Positions 39,401-52,585 of a stretch of DNA of 64,000 nucleotides are shown here, piece by piece. Every line of letters begins with the position of its first letter. Position 1 is the first letter of the stretch. The notes under the pieces are model-generated. The model searched no databases and was not told where the DNA came from. It saw only the letters and a list, made by a program, of their open reading frames with translations. This DNA is from Burhinus oedicnemus (Eukaryota; Chordata; Aves; Charadriiformes; Burhinidae), in assembly GCA_008921705.1 (NCBI GenBank), contig VFFE01006100.1, forward strand, positions 66,656 through 130,655, in the 5' to 3' direction. Position numbers and translations under genes: made by a program.

Positions 39401-42400
39401 TGGCTTTGTTGAAGAATCAGAACCTATGGTGGTTTGAATCTGGTTTCAGTGGTCAAAGAAAAGAAACTCTTGGAAAAGTGCTTGGCCTCAATCCTGTATT
39501 AGCAACAGCTAAAACCATGTAGGAGTTGATGGTAGAGGACTAGAGGGAGATGTGCATAGGTTGAAGAAATATGGTCTTGTCATCTGCAACTTATTAAGTA
39601 TTCTTTCGCTATGCTTTTCATAAAAATGTTAGAATGTTTATGTATGCATTGTTTTTCTGTTAAAGCAGCTCCTTTTTCATTTTATATGCAGTTTAGAAAT
39701 ATATTTTCTACAGCTGTACCCAGGAGCATGTTCAGGCCTGAATCCCACATTGCTAAGTTGTCTGTAATAAAATAACTTGCCTTCAAAAGTTTGCAGTAAT
39801 CTGAAAGTATCTCATGCTTCATTTTTCAGAGTATGCATTAAAGCCAAGTGTGGTAAAGCAGAGACCATTGTGAAGATGCTGTGTGGCTTTCTAAACTGAG
39901 AGAGAAAAATAAACTGAAATAGCAACACAGTAAAATTCTCTTGGGTATATTTAAAGTTAGAATATGGTTAACTCTTGGATGTTGATTTAGGTACTATAAA
40001 AGTTGCTATGAGGCATCTTAATAGTTTGCATTTTCATCAGATGTCACAGAGTAGGCTATTCTGCACTGGCAGTGAGAGCAGCTCCTAGGTGTAAACAAGT
40101 CTGAGCCTTTCCTTTTCAGGAGTAAACAGGCATAGTTTCAGCCCACCACCAGCTTTTTCTTACACTTCCTATTTTTTCTTCTTCTGTCTTTAATATAGAT
40201 CACTCTGGCTCAGCAGATTCACAAGCAACTGCTTCTTGTGTTTGTTCCTGTCTGTAAAATGGGGGTAGGGTTCCTACTCTAAAAGAGTATAGTATTGTAG
40301 AGCATCTTCATTTTGGTATTATTTTCTGCCTCTGCTGCTTAACTGCTTTGCCAAGTAGCTGCTCGGCTTTGGTGTTCCACCTACACATTTTAGCAACCTG
40401 ATTGCAGGTTACCTTCACCACACAGTGCCATCACTAGCTGCTCACAAAAAAAAAAAAAAGGGTCTAGTACAATGCCTGTGAGTCAGGCAAGTATTAGGCC
40501 TGAGTTACTGACATGGAAAAAAATAGAGTAGTACAGTGCTGGTCTGGAAATCTGTTTCAGAGGCAGAAATGTCAACCTTATTATCTGCTGTTCCCAAGCT
40601 TTAATTCAAAGCCATCCTTCCTCAGTTTATGATTTTAAAGTGTTTCGCTATTTTGCCTCATTAATGCCTAATACTTGTTAATGCGTGATACTAATGGCAG
40701 AGGCATTTCATGGATACCTGTATTTGCTATCAGTGCAGAGTAATTACTTTTGAGAGTTGTACTTTCAGTGCAACTGATGCACGGAATAAATCCTGCTGTA
40801 AACCAGCCTTTGTTCCAACTTTTCCAGTGTGGCTGTCACTTCCGGTTGGGACCTTGATTTCTTTGAACTTGTGGTCCCCACAGTTGGCATAAACAGGGTT
40901 TGGTTGGTGTCATGAAGCCCCGGTTGGAAACTGGTGGTCTAAAAAGCATTACAAAGTGGTGAGCAAACCAGCTCAGTTCCCCTGACATAACTGAGTTTAG
41001 GCCAACGCTCAGACTCAGACCTCCCTTTCAGTATCTGAGCATCATAGATTTAAATTGTCCTGCCTGAATTTTGCTTCTGTTTCTCAGGATACGAAATGAG
41101 GAGTAGAGTTTGTCCTGCCTGCTGCTGTTGCACAGTAGCCATATTGAAGCGACAAATAAAAATGAGAATCATCTCTGATAACTGGAAGAAGATGAAGTAA
41201 TTTAACAATCTGTTTTCTTTGAAGCAAAGGAATTCTGTTCCCCTTATAATCCAGTTAGCTGACGTGTCCAAGGTTTCTTCTGTTGCTGTTCTGACAGAGC
41301 CTACAAAGTTCCAAAAGCAGGGAATGATTTCTGCCCCTGGCTGAAAATGAAGTTCACTAACTTTGAAGTGCTCTCAGAGACCTTGCTGGGGGGATGGGAG
41401 ATGCTGTTGTGTTTTTTGCATCCCTTGTGCCATTTTGGACTTCAGCAGTATGTATTTTTAGTACATTTAAACACTGCAGAAGGAAGGGGTAGTTGTAATA
41501 TGGCATATTTACATCATGCTGTCAGTTCCTGGCAACTTACTTGCCTGTCAGAGAACAGAACTAGTCCATTAAGGATGTGAGTGCTACTTATGCCCACGAG
41601 TGGTGAAACATCGTCTCAAGGGTGGGAAGGCTGCCCCAGGCTAGCAGGTTGGTTTGTTTTTCTAAGGTGCACTGTGGGGATTTTTTTTTTCATGTCACAG
41701 AGTCAGGAATGGGGCATGCTACCTCCCACTTTTTCCTTCTTCTCCCCTACTCTGTGTAGGAAAAAGAGAGGCAAAGTCTCTACGTGAGATCAGCACATGC
41801 TGTTTTTTCCCCTCATGTCACACTTAAGTCCTCTGCCCCATTATAAAAATAAAAATCTATAAATAAAAAAGAACAAATGCTGAGGGGGACAAACTGGACC
41901 CACAGTTATGTGCATGTTGTCACTCGTAGAAGTGTGCCTAGCCCCATTCCTCCCAGGCTTCATACATTCCCTGTTTCTTAGGCTATCAGCCTCTCAGGGT
42001 GGGAAACATGCATAGATAGTCCCAGCTAGGGCTTTTTTTGCCCAGCCATATGTCAAGGTCCATTCAGATCTCTCAAATTTATGGGACTTAAACTTTATTT
42101 CATGAGCTTATTAAGAAATATAATAAACACGACAAACAGGGGCTCAATTCCCTTTTGCCCGCACTAATTTATCACGTTAATTCACTTATTCACCATCCGA
42201 GTCATAAGATTTCATAACTTACAACCTGTAACTCTAACATTGTGCACCTATGAGCAAAAGAAAAGGACGAGGTACCTAGCTGAGGGTAAGCATGCCCATC
42301 CTTCCTCCTCCCTCATGGTGCAGGTGTCCCCTGTATCACATTGGGCAGCACGAAAGCCTCAGCAGCCTGGCTGCTGTTGGATCTGCTTCAAAAGCCTTTT

Positions 42401-45129
42401 GGGTAAGCTGATATTTATACTTTCCAGCTTGGAGGTTTGGTCTTTACCATTTCCATAAATTAGCAGATTCTGACGAGACTGCCAGACAACAGGTAATGGC
42501 TGCCGGAGACAGCAATCTGCAGGTGGTAATGGCTGGACAGTGGTCCTTCAGCTCTTCCTGGCTGCCTGTCCTGCCCAGGTGCTGCTCTCCTTGGACCGCA
42601 TGGCGCTGCTCCCAGCATACAGTGGGCCTTAGCATGAGCTGGGTCAGCCAAAGTCTAAGCAGGAGTTGAGTGAACAGTAACACCGTAACATAATATTAAT
42701 TGATCTAAGGCTGCAATGATATTGGGCTCATCTGCTGGTGAGTTAGCTCTTGCTCCATTTATATTTTTTTTTATTTTTCCCTCTTTGTTTGTGGGGAAAA
42801 AAAAAGTTGCTATGGGTTTTGCTGCCACATTTTGATGTTGCAGTAATACATTTCTCCTGGAATTAAGCAGTGTTTAGGTCTTGTCTCCCATATGTGACAT
42901 GATGTCTGCGTTCGCTTCAAGCACAGGCAGCCTATGATTTCCCTTTCTTGGAAACTGCTCTGTCTCAGCATGTGGGTAGGAGGCCACGTAAATAAATACC
43001 AACCACTTCTTAGCCTTCAGTAGGCATTTCCTTTTTCCTGGTGGCTACAGAAGAAACACTTTCTCACAGTTTGGTATCAAACATTTATAAAACTTTCCTG
43101 TTTGTGGAGCTTTTGTTTAAACAATCAGATTCTTGGTATAGTTTTTTTCATCAGTTTCTATTTTTACTCATCTGTGGTTGCTTGGTTTGTCAGTAAATAG
43201 TGTCTGTCAGAACAAACACTTCATCAGAAACTTCTTAGATTTGTGGTGATTGAATAGTAAATCATTATAAGCATATTCTTTAATAGTGAAAGATAGGTTT
43301 TAAAGAATAAAAATTAAGATAATCTAGTTTTTTTCCTTAGTTATGATGGAATAAATAACATTGATATTTCTGCCCTAAAGATTTTTTTTATATGTAACCT
43401 GTCCTAAATGTTTGAAATAGAAAACAAAGTATCTTACATGATCATGCAGTCCGGCTTCCAACTGAAAAAAATTATTTGCTTTTAATACAAAGTTTAATAC
43501 GTGTTCTCCTGAATTTATATGCTGGGATCTTTTTCAAGTGTGTGTCACTTTGTCATGGCAGCAAAGCTAACACATTGTTACCTTTTAAATGCTACCAGAA
43601 CTATGTGGACATAAGTTTATAATATCAAAACAAATCATATCAATAAAAATCAGTATTAGAGGACACTGTACTTCTTATACATAAATATCAGATCTATATG
43701 TTCTTTATTTAGTTTCATTTACTATTATTGATTTACTTTTTTTACTGGTAAATTATGAATTTAGTGTGCTTATTTTTATTTATCTCAGTGGTAATACTTA
43801 CTGCATGGATGGCAGCATATTCTCCCGTCAGGGAGAGCCCCAGAGGTTCAGAGACTATATAGTCCCTGGAAGCAGAATATAGATATAAACTGTGATAAAT
43901 AGCTACAGACTAGCACAGAACTAGAATCCTTCATCGGAATTGTTGTTAGACAAGAGAGTGAGGAATATACATATGTATGATCATTTGTGGGTAATAATTT
44001 CTAGGATGGCCAAGCTAGAGGCAGTTTGAAAATCCATCACACACTTTTTATTTAATACTCCCACCCTGGATTTGATAACTTTTGTATTCAACAAAACAAG
44101 GCAGTAGAAACCATGCTTTTCCAGAAGGGCCTTTGAAATATGCTTTTTCCTCTACTGAGACCTGTTACGAAGCTGTCTAGGAAAGTGAGCCATTGTTGGA
44201 CACATCACTGTATTTTTATAGTTTCATTCTTAGGTACATTCTCATCCCGTTTAGTTTTGCAATCTGCTGAAGCTTAGCCAAGTTGAATTGCATCTGCCCT
44301 CACAATACACACATCTCAGTCTATCTAGGACTTCTTCCAGTTCTGTGCAGTGGGAAGTAACTTTTGTGTATTTCTTCTGGGAAACATGTATTGAGAAAAA
44401 TGAGTCTTAGTTTGGTTTGTCCCTTTTTCTCTGTTTTATGGCACACAATAAACTGTTCTCGCATGCGTATTTCTTACCTGAGCCAACCACAGTAAGGGAT
44501 GTCCCAGTTCATAATTCTCCAATGGGTGTTCAATGGGTCCTAGACTTTAGAGCTAGTTCTGATGATGGGTAGACAGAGACTAGTCAGTCTTGCTTCATGT
44601 TGGCAGGTAAGGGACCATGAAGGAATCCTAAGCTTTCTAACTTTGGTGATTTAATGAACTTCCGTAGAGTCATTGGGTAGCCAAATTCATGAGAACCCCA
44701 TTTGGTATCCGCTGCACAAATTCCAGGGCATAAATCCTCTCCCCACTCTGTTGCTGCCATGGTAATGGCACCAGCCTTAACAGTACCTTAATGGCCTTTA
44801 AAAGCTGTTAAACTCTGTACCATGTTAGTACCCTTGTCAGCAATTTCAATGTGATGTGCAAAAACAGAATGGGTATATGAGGATGCAAGTGTTGCTCCTC
44901 TTGTCTTTGGATCACTTCTACTTAGTATCCGGTGTATTTGCAGAATGGAGAGTTTTGCCCTGGTTTATCCATCAGTATGAGGACTTCAAGGAAGTTTAAC
45001 ACAATGGGAACAGCTAATAATCTCAGGGCTTTTTTGTTCTGGCATCATAAAGTAGCTTGAGAGTGTTACTAGTCCTTAATTTGGAGTGACAGGAAGCAAG
45101 AAACCTAGAAAAGATGGAATTATAGTGAT

Positions 45130-45161
45130 TGTGCTGTAAATGAGTGTGTGCTGTAAATGAG
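45130..45161 (+). repeat. Short tandem repeat, 15-bp exact unit at 17-bp spacing
   Basis: TGTGCTGTAAATGAG occurs at 45130-45144 and again at 45147-45161, separated by TG. It lies about 630 bp upstream of the exon acceptor and looks like a local slippage duplication. Confidence 0.85.
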
Positions 45162-45794
45162 AGTTGTGATGAAAATGTAAAAGGAGTTGGCTACAGTAAG
45201 AGTGAAAAGATCATTCCTGCTGTTTGGAGAACAAGCTGGTTAGATTACAGTCTGGTTTTGTTTGTGTATGGTATATATAAAACCTTGATGATGGTATGAT
45301 TTTGACTGATTTGTATGATTTTTGTGTTTTCCACTGGAGGAGTGAAAATTTATCCCTGGGATCATCAAATGTCAACCCTAAATAATTAATAGTAGTAATT
45401 CTAGATAGAGATTAATTTTATGTCACAGGTTACTCCAGTTGCTATGCAGACATGGTAGAAGAATTCTGTATTGATTAGATACTTTCATTTTAGTTAAGCC
45501 TGATCCTTTTCTTTTTAGAATTCAGAGGAATGAAGAATAACAAATGTAGATGCTTATGTGTTTGAGATGGAATTTTTGTATGGAAATGTTTTAAAAGAGT
45601 CACAAGAACCATATCTAGAATTGAGGTTTCATTTCTCTTACAGGTATGTCTATGAAAGATAAGCAGACATTTCAATTTTGCATATTCTCTTACGATAATA
45701 GATGTACTGAAGGCATTACTAATTAAACAGAGCTTGCTGAGATCAGGCTTCTTTGAGACCTCACATAGTGTTGTTTTAATCTGTTTTTCTCTAG

Positions 45795-45904
45795 GAAAAA
45801 GAGAAGAAGTATATGCTTCCTTTGGACAACTTGAAAGTGCGAGATGTTGAAAAGAGCTTCATGTCTAGCAAACATATCTTTGCATTGTTTAACACAGAGC
45901 AGAG
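45795..45904 (+). CDS. DNM3: DNM3 (dynamin-3) exon, central PH domain
   Basis: This 110-nt internal exon encodes 36 residues plus two bases of an Arg codon, beginning [14 protein letters not shown] and ending FALFNTEQ(R). It sits between a pyrimidine-rich acceptor (TTTTTCTCTAG) and a GTAAGA donor. The peptide is the middle of the dynamin PH domain, which binds phosphoinositides, mainly PI(4,5)P2, and helps target this large GTPase to the necks of endocytic pits. Paralogue choice rests on remembered family differences: PLDNLKV and [14 protein letters not shown] fit dynamin-3, whereas dynamin-1 has SVDNLKL and EKGF, and dynamin-2 has NLKI with SNKHVFAI. The exon ends in phase 2 and the next exon begins with the single base needed to finish AGG (Arg). 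No stop codon or frameshift is seen. The preceding exon, with the first PH strands and the membrane-inserting loop, is not in the window. Confidence 0.95.
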
Positions 45905-48160
45905 GTAAGAAAATGTGCTTTTCTGCAGATGCTTCTATAAAACTGTATATAGCTGAGCATTCTGATAACTGGGAGTGCAGTTCTGGTATTTCCACTACGT
46001 TGAGAGAACAAAGATCTTGATGCCTTTGATTTATCTGCTTCTTTGCTGTTGCATAACCATGGGATGAAAGGTTAGTGTCCTCCTAGCCACTCATGGGGTG
46101 AAACAGCTCGATGATTAGTCATCTAGTTCTTCTGTATGGCTAAATAATCATCTCCTGATACTATTTTTGTTTTGTTTGGCAATCACGTAGGCTTACCAAA
46201 ACATTAATGACTTCTGTACCTTGTGACCACATTCAACTGGTGTAAATCACAAAAGCATCATAGCATTTCACTTTCTCCAGTGGAAAATCTTGCCTGTCTG
46301 TGATCTTGGGAGTCATTCTAATGCTTGTTTGGGTTTAAATACTGCTGAATGGAGAACAAATAAGATTCCTCTGCCTCCCTAATTAATTAGAATCTTTGCT
46401 TTGCAGTGTTTGCCTCATACTTTTTCTTTCAGACTCCATCCTCTGATTTAAGTCCTGTGGATACTCTATGGAAGCCTACTCCTGATGCATAGCCATTTCA
46501 GATTACTGTGCACAGATAAGTCAAGGAAACATGACAACACTTAAAGACATACAAGTGACCTGTAAATTTTTATTTTTTTTACTGAAGAGGAGAGTTGCAT
46601 TTGCAGCAGTCTCAGTGGAATTGCATTTCAGCAGATAAGGTGCAATTTCTGTAAGTTCTTTTTCAGGAAAATGAGTAAAATTAATTGTAGTGGTAGCATA
46701 GATAGATGCCTTTGTTTTCCTCTTCTCTTCTGCTAAGTCCCTTCATACCCGCTCCCCCCTTGCATCGCCAAAGCTTGGCAATACATTCAGATGTTGCTCA
46801 AGATGATGAGGGCTGGATGTGGCTCCCTGCAGGACCAGCTGTTGTTACTCCTGAACTGGCCAGAAATAGTCCTTTCAGAAGCAAGGAATGCCCCTCCCTC
46901 TTGCAAAGCAAAAGCAAAGCACAGGATTTCTGGGCTGTCAAATTTCTGCTGGCCCCAGAAACATGAGGACGCAATGTGAGTCTCGCTCTGAACTACCCCA
47001 TGAAGGCTTTGCCTACATCTGCTGAAATCTCAGCTAGCCTACATGTGGACATTGTCTGCCAGGAGATGCCCTTTGAAAGTATGTTGCACACATACTTGCT
47101 GGGAATAAGATTTCAAACACTTGACCACTTGCATTTCTGGAGCACAGAAAAAAGCTTTGAAAAACTTCTCATGTTTTAAAAACATAAATGATCTTCAGGT
47201 GCTGGAAATTAACGTAATCCTGATTATTCTGCTGTAGATGTGTGTGAATCATCCCAACGTTGCACGTACGTCAATCAAGAAAGATAACTTTGTCCTGGTG
47301 GCTTGGTATCAGCTGTACATATTAAGTTCCTTCCATGAAAAATCTGTTTAATTTTAGCTCATTGTTTCTCCTTTGTTTTCGCTAATGGCTTTGAGTATTT
47401 TCATCATCTTAAATATTAATCAGTGAACTGCTGTGAAAATCCAAGAGAAGGATGCATTTCTATTGGAAAGTTTGGGATTTATTTGAATGTTATATAGCTG
47501 CACATTCATGTTTTCACTGCATCACACACACTGGACAGCAAGGATTTCAAAATCAGATGTCTAAAATGTTTGCCATGTCTGTAATAACCCTGCCCGTTTG
47601 GGCAGTGAGTAGGCCCTCCAGCATCTGCAAGCTGCTCTAAAAACATCCTTATATCTATATGGGCATGTTAAGACATGACAGCACAGTGATAAGACAACAA
47701 AATAACTTTGCCTTGGGGGAGGCTGTTTATGAAGACAGTCTTCCAGCTTAAAAGGAGACAGCAGTTGTTCTTGAAGAAACATTTATTGAATTCTAATTAC
47801 AACACCAATTCCTCTTAGTATAAAACAGCTGATTTTTGATATTTCTAAAAATCTGCCTGTTGGCAGAAATTAGTAAAAACAAGTTTAGTATCACTTTCCA
47901 CTGTCACCTAAATTCATAGATTGTGTCAGCAGAAGCAGGGATACTGGGGCTTGAGTAAAGTGATCTGGCCCTCAACCTGGGACTGTGTTCCTTGTCCCAG
48001 ATCCTTAGGGAAACTGAAACAGGGAATTGGTAAAGATCTGTTGAAATAAGGAGTCTTGTTGTTCTACTTTATGCTAATGCGTTGATTTCTGATTTCTGAA
48101 TGTGTGTGTGAATATGGCTTTCTTTTCAAAATTCATATGAAAGTTAACTTAGTTTCTGGC

Positions 48161-48240
48161 TGGTGGGTTGGGTTTTTTTGTTTATTTGTTTGGGTTTTTT
48201 GTTTGTTTGTTTTGTTTTGTTTTTGTTTTAATTAAAAAAA
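48161..48240. repeat. G/T-rich low-complexity tract
   Basis: GGTGGGTTGGG, then T runs punctuated by single G (TTTG-type units), ending in TTAATT and an A run. Same style as 19169-19219. Confidence 0.75.
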
Positions 48241-48966
48241 GCCCTAGCAATTGAGAAAGAAATCAGCTTTCTGTTTCTGAGTTTGCCCACTAAGGGTTCT
48301 GGTTATGGAACCATTTTGCTATTTAAGATGTAGATCATTAAAGAACAAAGGCAAAAATCATCTGTTCCAGCTTCCGTGATAGCATGGAATTATTCTGTAT
48401 CTCTTTTTTTTTTTGTATCATCTGGGGCATTTTTTTTCATTGACTATGCAAACTTTCTTAAGGTTCAATTAAAGTATTTTAATTTTCAAGCAAAATCCCT
48501 TGGGAGAAGAATTTTAATAAGCCTGTTCTCTTTTTCGTTCCCAGCCCCTCACTGCATAGGTATTTGCTACAGCCATATGTTTCTGATACTGTACATTTCA
48601 ATAGTTTCCTGGATTATGCACTGCATTTTTTCCATTTATGAAAACCTTTCCAGTTCTGAAATATAGTTACCAGGAAAATGCTCATTTCACTGCATAGAAG
48701 GAAAAACCATCTTGAGTTAGCTGAGGCTTGGGGATAGATGCAGAAGGAAACTAACAGTATCTGTCATTTTGATTTACTGCAGAAGTCAACAGTTCTGTGA
48801 CAGAAATCAAATGTGACTTGGTAATGTATAGTAAATGGAGACTGTGACGATTGATTTCACAGTGAAGATAAATTCTCATGAAATGAACATAATTGCATGT
48901 CTATGAAAAGGCTGCTTTGTGAAACAATTAAATTATTTTCCTGTTACTTTCTAATTAAAATTTGCC

Positions 48967-48981
48967 AAAAAAAAAAAAAAA
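48967..48981. repeat. Poly(A) run, 15 nt
   Basis: Fifteen A after TTTGCC; no associated element seen. Confidence 0.8.
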
Positions 48982-51900
48982 GTGAAAAATCTTGATATGA
49001 AATAAATAGAGCATTGCTTAAAGAATGGGGGGGGGTTGAGTTTTGTTTTTGAGCAAACTAAGTAATTTGTTTAAAGGTTTTGAGCGTGCCCATCTACTTA
49101 ATTTATAGATACTGTGGAAGACCTTTGGAGATGGACTCCTCTAGTTTACTTAACTTAGCAGCACTAGATATTAAAGCAAAGTATATTAGACTGATTGCCC
49201 TTTGACTCCTGGATCATTTTTGGCCGTGTCCATCTACAAGAGTCTGCCTTTAAACAACTGAAGTTGAGCTGTAGGGTCAGGCAGTATGTGTCTAAACCTA
49301 AAGCTGTCAAGAAAATGAGTGCTATTTTGTGCTGACCATCTTTTTCTCCTCCACAGTAAACTGCTGCCAAGTCTTTCAGACTGGAAAAGAGATCAAATAC
49401 ATTAAAAGTATTTGAAAATAATTATACTGTAGGAAAAAATCTAATGTTTGCAGTACTGCTGTAGAACATAATGTGAAGTTGTGTAGATGTAGCTGCTGAT
49501 TGACTTAAGCAGAGCTAAGAAATGGGGGGGAGAGAGGATTTTGTCAGTGCCTGTGCTTACATACAGTAGATTAACCTGTGGTGTCCTCATTGATGAATGT
49601 GTAAGACTCTTGTGCAGAATTCAAGAAAAAACAAAACAAATTCTGCCCATGCCACAAAGTTTACTTTCCTTCTAGGATTTCATAGCAAACACTTTGCCTA
49701 TTCCCCATGTATTTCCTGTAAAAATTATTTGCTGATTGGTGCTTTTTCTTTTAGCTAAGTACTGTAGTCTGGGAGAACTGTAGTCTTAAATGTGCCTCCC
49801 TTTAGGATCTATGCAATGGTCCTATCTCTCCTAATTAAGAAAGGCAAGCAGTCATTATTTCTCATGATCTTGCCCAGTTGACTACAGGATCCACATGGCA
49901 CTATTTTACTAGATTCTGTGTCGTTCTAAAGTAGTCCTTTGCCTTTGCAGTAGAGTAGCTGCACTTTTTTCCTGATTTATTGGTCAGTAAATTGTATTGC
50001 TGTATTATAACTCCATCTAAATCCTACTTCTCTTTTAGGTAAAGAAGGAATGATGAGTAAAAACTCCCTTCTTTTGCAACAAGCCGACAAAAAGCTTCCT
50101 TTCCACCTCTTCTCCAAGTCTGGAGAGATTAATTATTTCTCTTTTGTGGGAGAAGGGATTGTACTAGGTAAAGATTTTTGGGGTTATAAAATGGTAGTAG
50201 GCTGAAGTGTTTGTTGAGTTGGTGAATTTTCAGGCCTTTCCTGCCAATGCTGGGAGTAGCAACTGTATGATGAGGAAGAGTTTACCTGGTGGAGAGTCTC
50301 TTATCAGTAGTCTTCCTTATGCAGGAAGCTCTGTTCGTCTTCAGACTCATTCCTTTCCTTGGAGCCAAAGATACAGAACCAGCCTGTGAAATTCTCCTTT
50401 CCTTGCAGAAGAAGGTCCCACCAAGTATCCCGGTCTTTTACTTTCCCGCCCAACCAGGACCCAGATGAAACCGAATAACGGTGTTGCTTTCCTCACCTCT
50501 GTGGTTCTGTATGATAGGGGGATGTGAGGGACAAATACAATGCACAGAACTGTTCCTGTTTGCCTTCATAAGCATATGTTCCTGATAGCTAAATGCTCCT
50601 CAATAATCATGAAGCAGTGTGACAGAACCTACCCTCCCTGCATGAGAGCTGGCTGTCTGGGGCAGGCTTATTGTAGAAACAAATCCTTAATCTGAGAAAC
50701 AGTTGAATGTCAAGAGGAGAGCGATCAAAAGAAAGTTTTGAGGGCACACAATAGGACCAGAAATAGAACTGCCAGATGATAAATTTTAGCTACTGACTCC
50801 TGAGTACAGTCTGACTGTCAGGAATCATATTGCATAAGAAACTGTGTTGTCTAGTAGGACCCAGGAAAGTATGCTATGTCTACTAAGTGAAAGGTATGAC
50901 AAGTATTTTGGGTGCATGTTGTTGTGTTGAGTGTTGCTCTAGAAGGGGATGGAGCACAAGTCTTCTCTGGGACTCCAAATGCACTAGAGCTTTAAGTACT
51001 GAATTTCTTCTTGTGGACAGCAACTGGTTAACTGCTATCCATATATAAGGGAAATTGGGCAAGAGCCAAAATAAAGGGAACTAGTGAAAGGAGACCGGGT
51101 CAGAGGAGGTGTTGGATGGAAGCCAGGCGAAAGGAGAAAGCCTAAGATGAGATGTATGTTTAGTTACTGTTTTTGAATTACTCAGAAAGCTAAGCCCCAG
51201 GAAGAACTGGACTGTAAGCTATTCAGAGCCCTCTCTGTTAGAAATGGAAGAATGAGAATCTATTTAATAAAAAAACTGCAAAAATTTAATCTAGAAAAAA
51301 GCTGCTAACGTTTGTAAGCAAACTTCGAAGATTCTGATGAGTACAATATTTAAGAATAGGAAAAATGTACAAACCCAAGAAATAACTAGCCTTTAGCCCT
51401 CAAGTCCATTCCATTTAAAAAAAATTGGGTTTTTTCCTGGAATTTTCCTTTTTGTCATTATTGACAAGATTTCTTTGTATGATAAATAAGACATAGTATG
51501 GTGGATAGATGGTGCAGGCACTGAGGTTTAAAACTGGAATTGCATTCCAAAAAGGTGTTCTCAGGGAAAGGAAACAGCAGTGCCAAACGCATATCTTAAA
51601 TACGGTAATTACACTGTACTTCAAGAAAATTCCCTAAGTGATTGTATGGGATCTGAAATGTTAGTGACACCTACCAGAGACATGGGTGTTGTAAGCATGG
51701 GCTAAGTCATGGCTGGTAAACTTGACTCAGCCTGCAGGACAGCTTGCTCACTGTGACCCAGCAAGGTCTAGGTCCCACTACCTCATCCAGAGAAGCACAA
51801 GACTGGAGCAGGAGATGCGGTCCCTCTGTGTGTGATGAGGCTCTGAGAGCTATGAGCAGCTTTTGCATCTGTGTGGCCCCAAGGCAGGTTCCAAAACAGG

Positions 51901-52515
51901 TTTCTGTCCCTCACCACGAAAATGATCAAACCTTCTTCTCCAGGGAGTTATGGAATGTTTTAGTGCCAGTTACTGTTACCACTGCCGATTTTGGCCTACG
52001 TGATGTTAGTTTTGGCTGCATTTCTTTTCTGGATTACATATAGAACTCTAGATACTTCATTGTCCAGGCTTGGCTGTATACTGATCAGCATATCTTCTCT
52101 TCATTTGCACCTTAAAATTGTGTGTGTGTATTTCTGTGTGTGAACTTGAAAAGATCCCTATATTTCTGGGAGACCACTTACCTATGTTAGGTGATAAAAC
52201 GCTTAAGTGCTATTATTTCATGCCATTGTCTCCAGCATTGACTCTCTGGCTTTTCTGGATATTAAGAAAAAAAGCTTCAGAGACATATGTAGTTAATTTT
52301 AATTAACATTCACATTGGACTGATCTGAAATGGCATGCCTTGATAGAAAATGTTAGTCATTGCTGTTAACTCAGAGCAGATGGTTAGTTTTGTTTCTTTA
52401 AAATATATGATTTTCAGTGCTTCTAGTAGAGTTTTCTTGTATCAAAAATGGTGCGTACATTCAAACCAGCCATTGTGGAATTACAGGTGTCTAAAATGGT
52501 ACACTAAGACTAAGG

Positions 52516-52585
52516 TTGAATAAGCAGAGTGTATACAGCGGAGTTGCAGGTTTAATAAGTAGAGAACATACAGTGGAGTTTCATC
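52516..52585 (+). repeat. Imperfect 35-bp tandem duplication
   Basis: Two adjacent 35-bp units, TTGAATAAGCAGAG... and TTTAATAAGTAGAG..., match at 26 of 35 positions by eye and share ATACAG(C/T)GGAGTT. The divergence implies an old event. Confidence 0.7.

Larger units (their letters stand above)
25786..45794 (+). other. Intronic sequence of DNM3, no gene seen
   Basis: This is the 3' 20 kb of the long intron, ending in the acceptor of the exon at 45795. The longest ORFs, 191 codons (29448-30023, +) with an overlapping 181-codon ORF on the other strand, and 171 codons (34132-34647, -), are not recognised. A patch at about 42050-42692 has an LTR-like look but no proof. Homopolymer and dinucleotide repeats are listed separately. 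The rest is unremarkable AT-leaning sequence. Confidence 0.65.

Noticed and set aside
40231..40310. A second MIR-like phrase (CTGTCTGTAAAATGGGGGTA).
   Set aside because: Only the tail word fits; the preceding core of MIR is not recognisable, so I did not list it as an element.
41091..41150. A phrase CTGCCTGCTGCTGT reminiscent of the miR-214 complement.
   Set aside because: The spacing and middle bases do not match the mature microRNA.
46261..46320. A partial match to the complement of miR-214 (TGCCTGTCTGTG).
   Set aside because: The match ends after 12 bases, there is no hairpin partner, and no miR-199a sequence is nearby.
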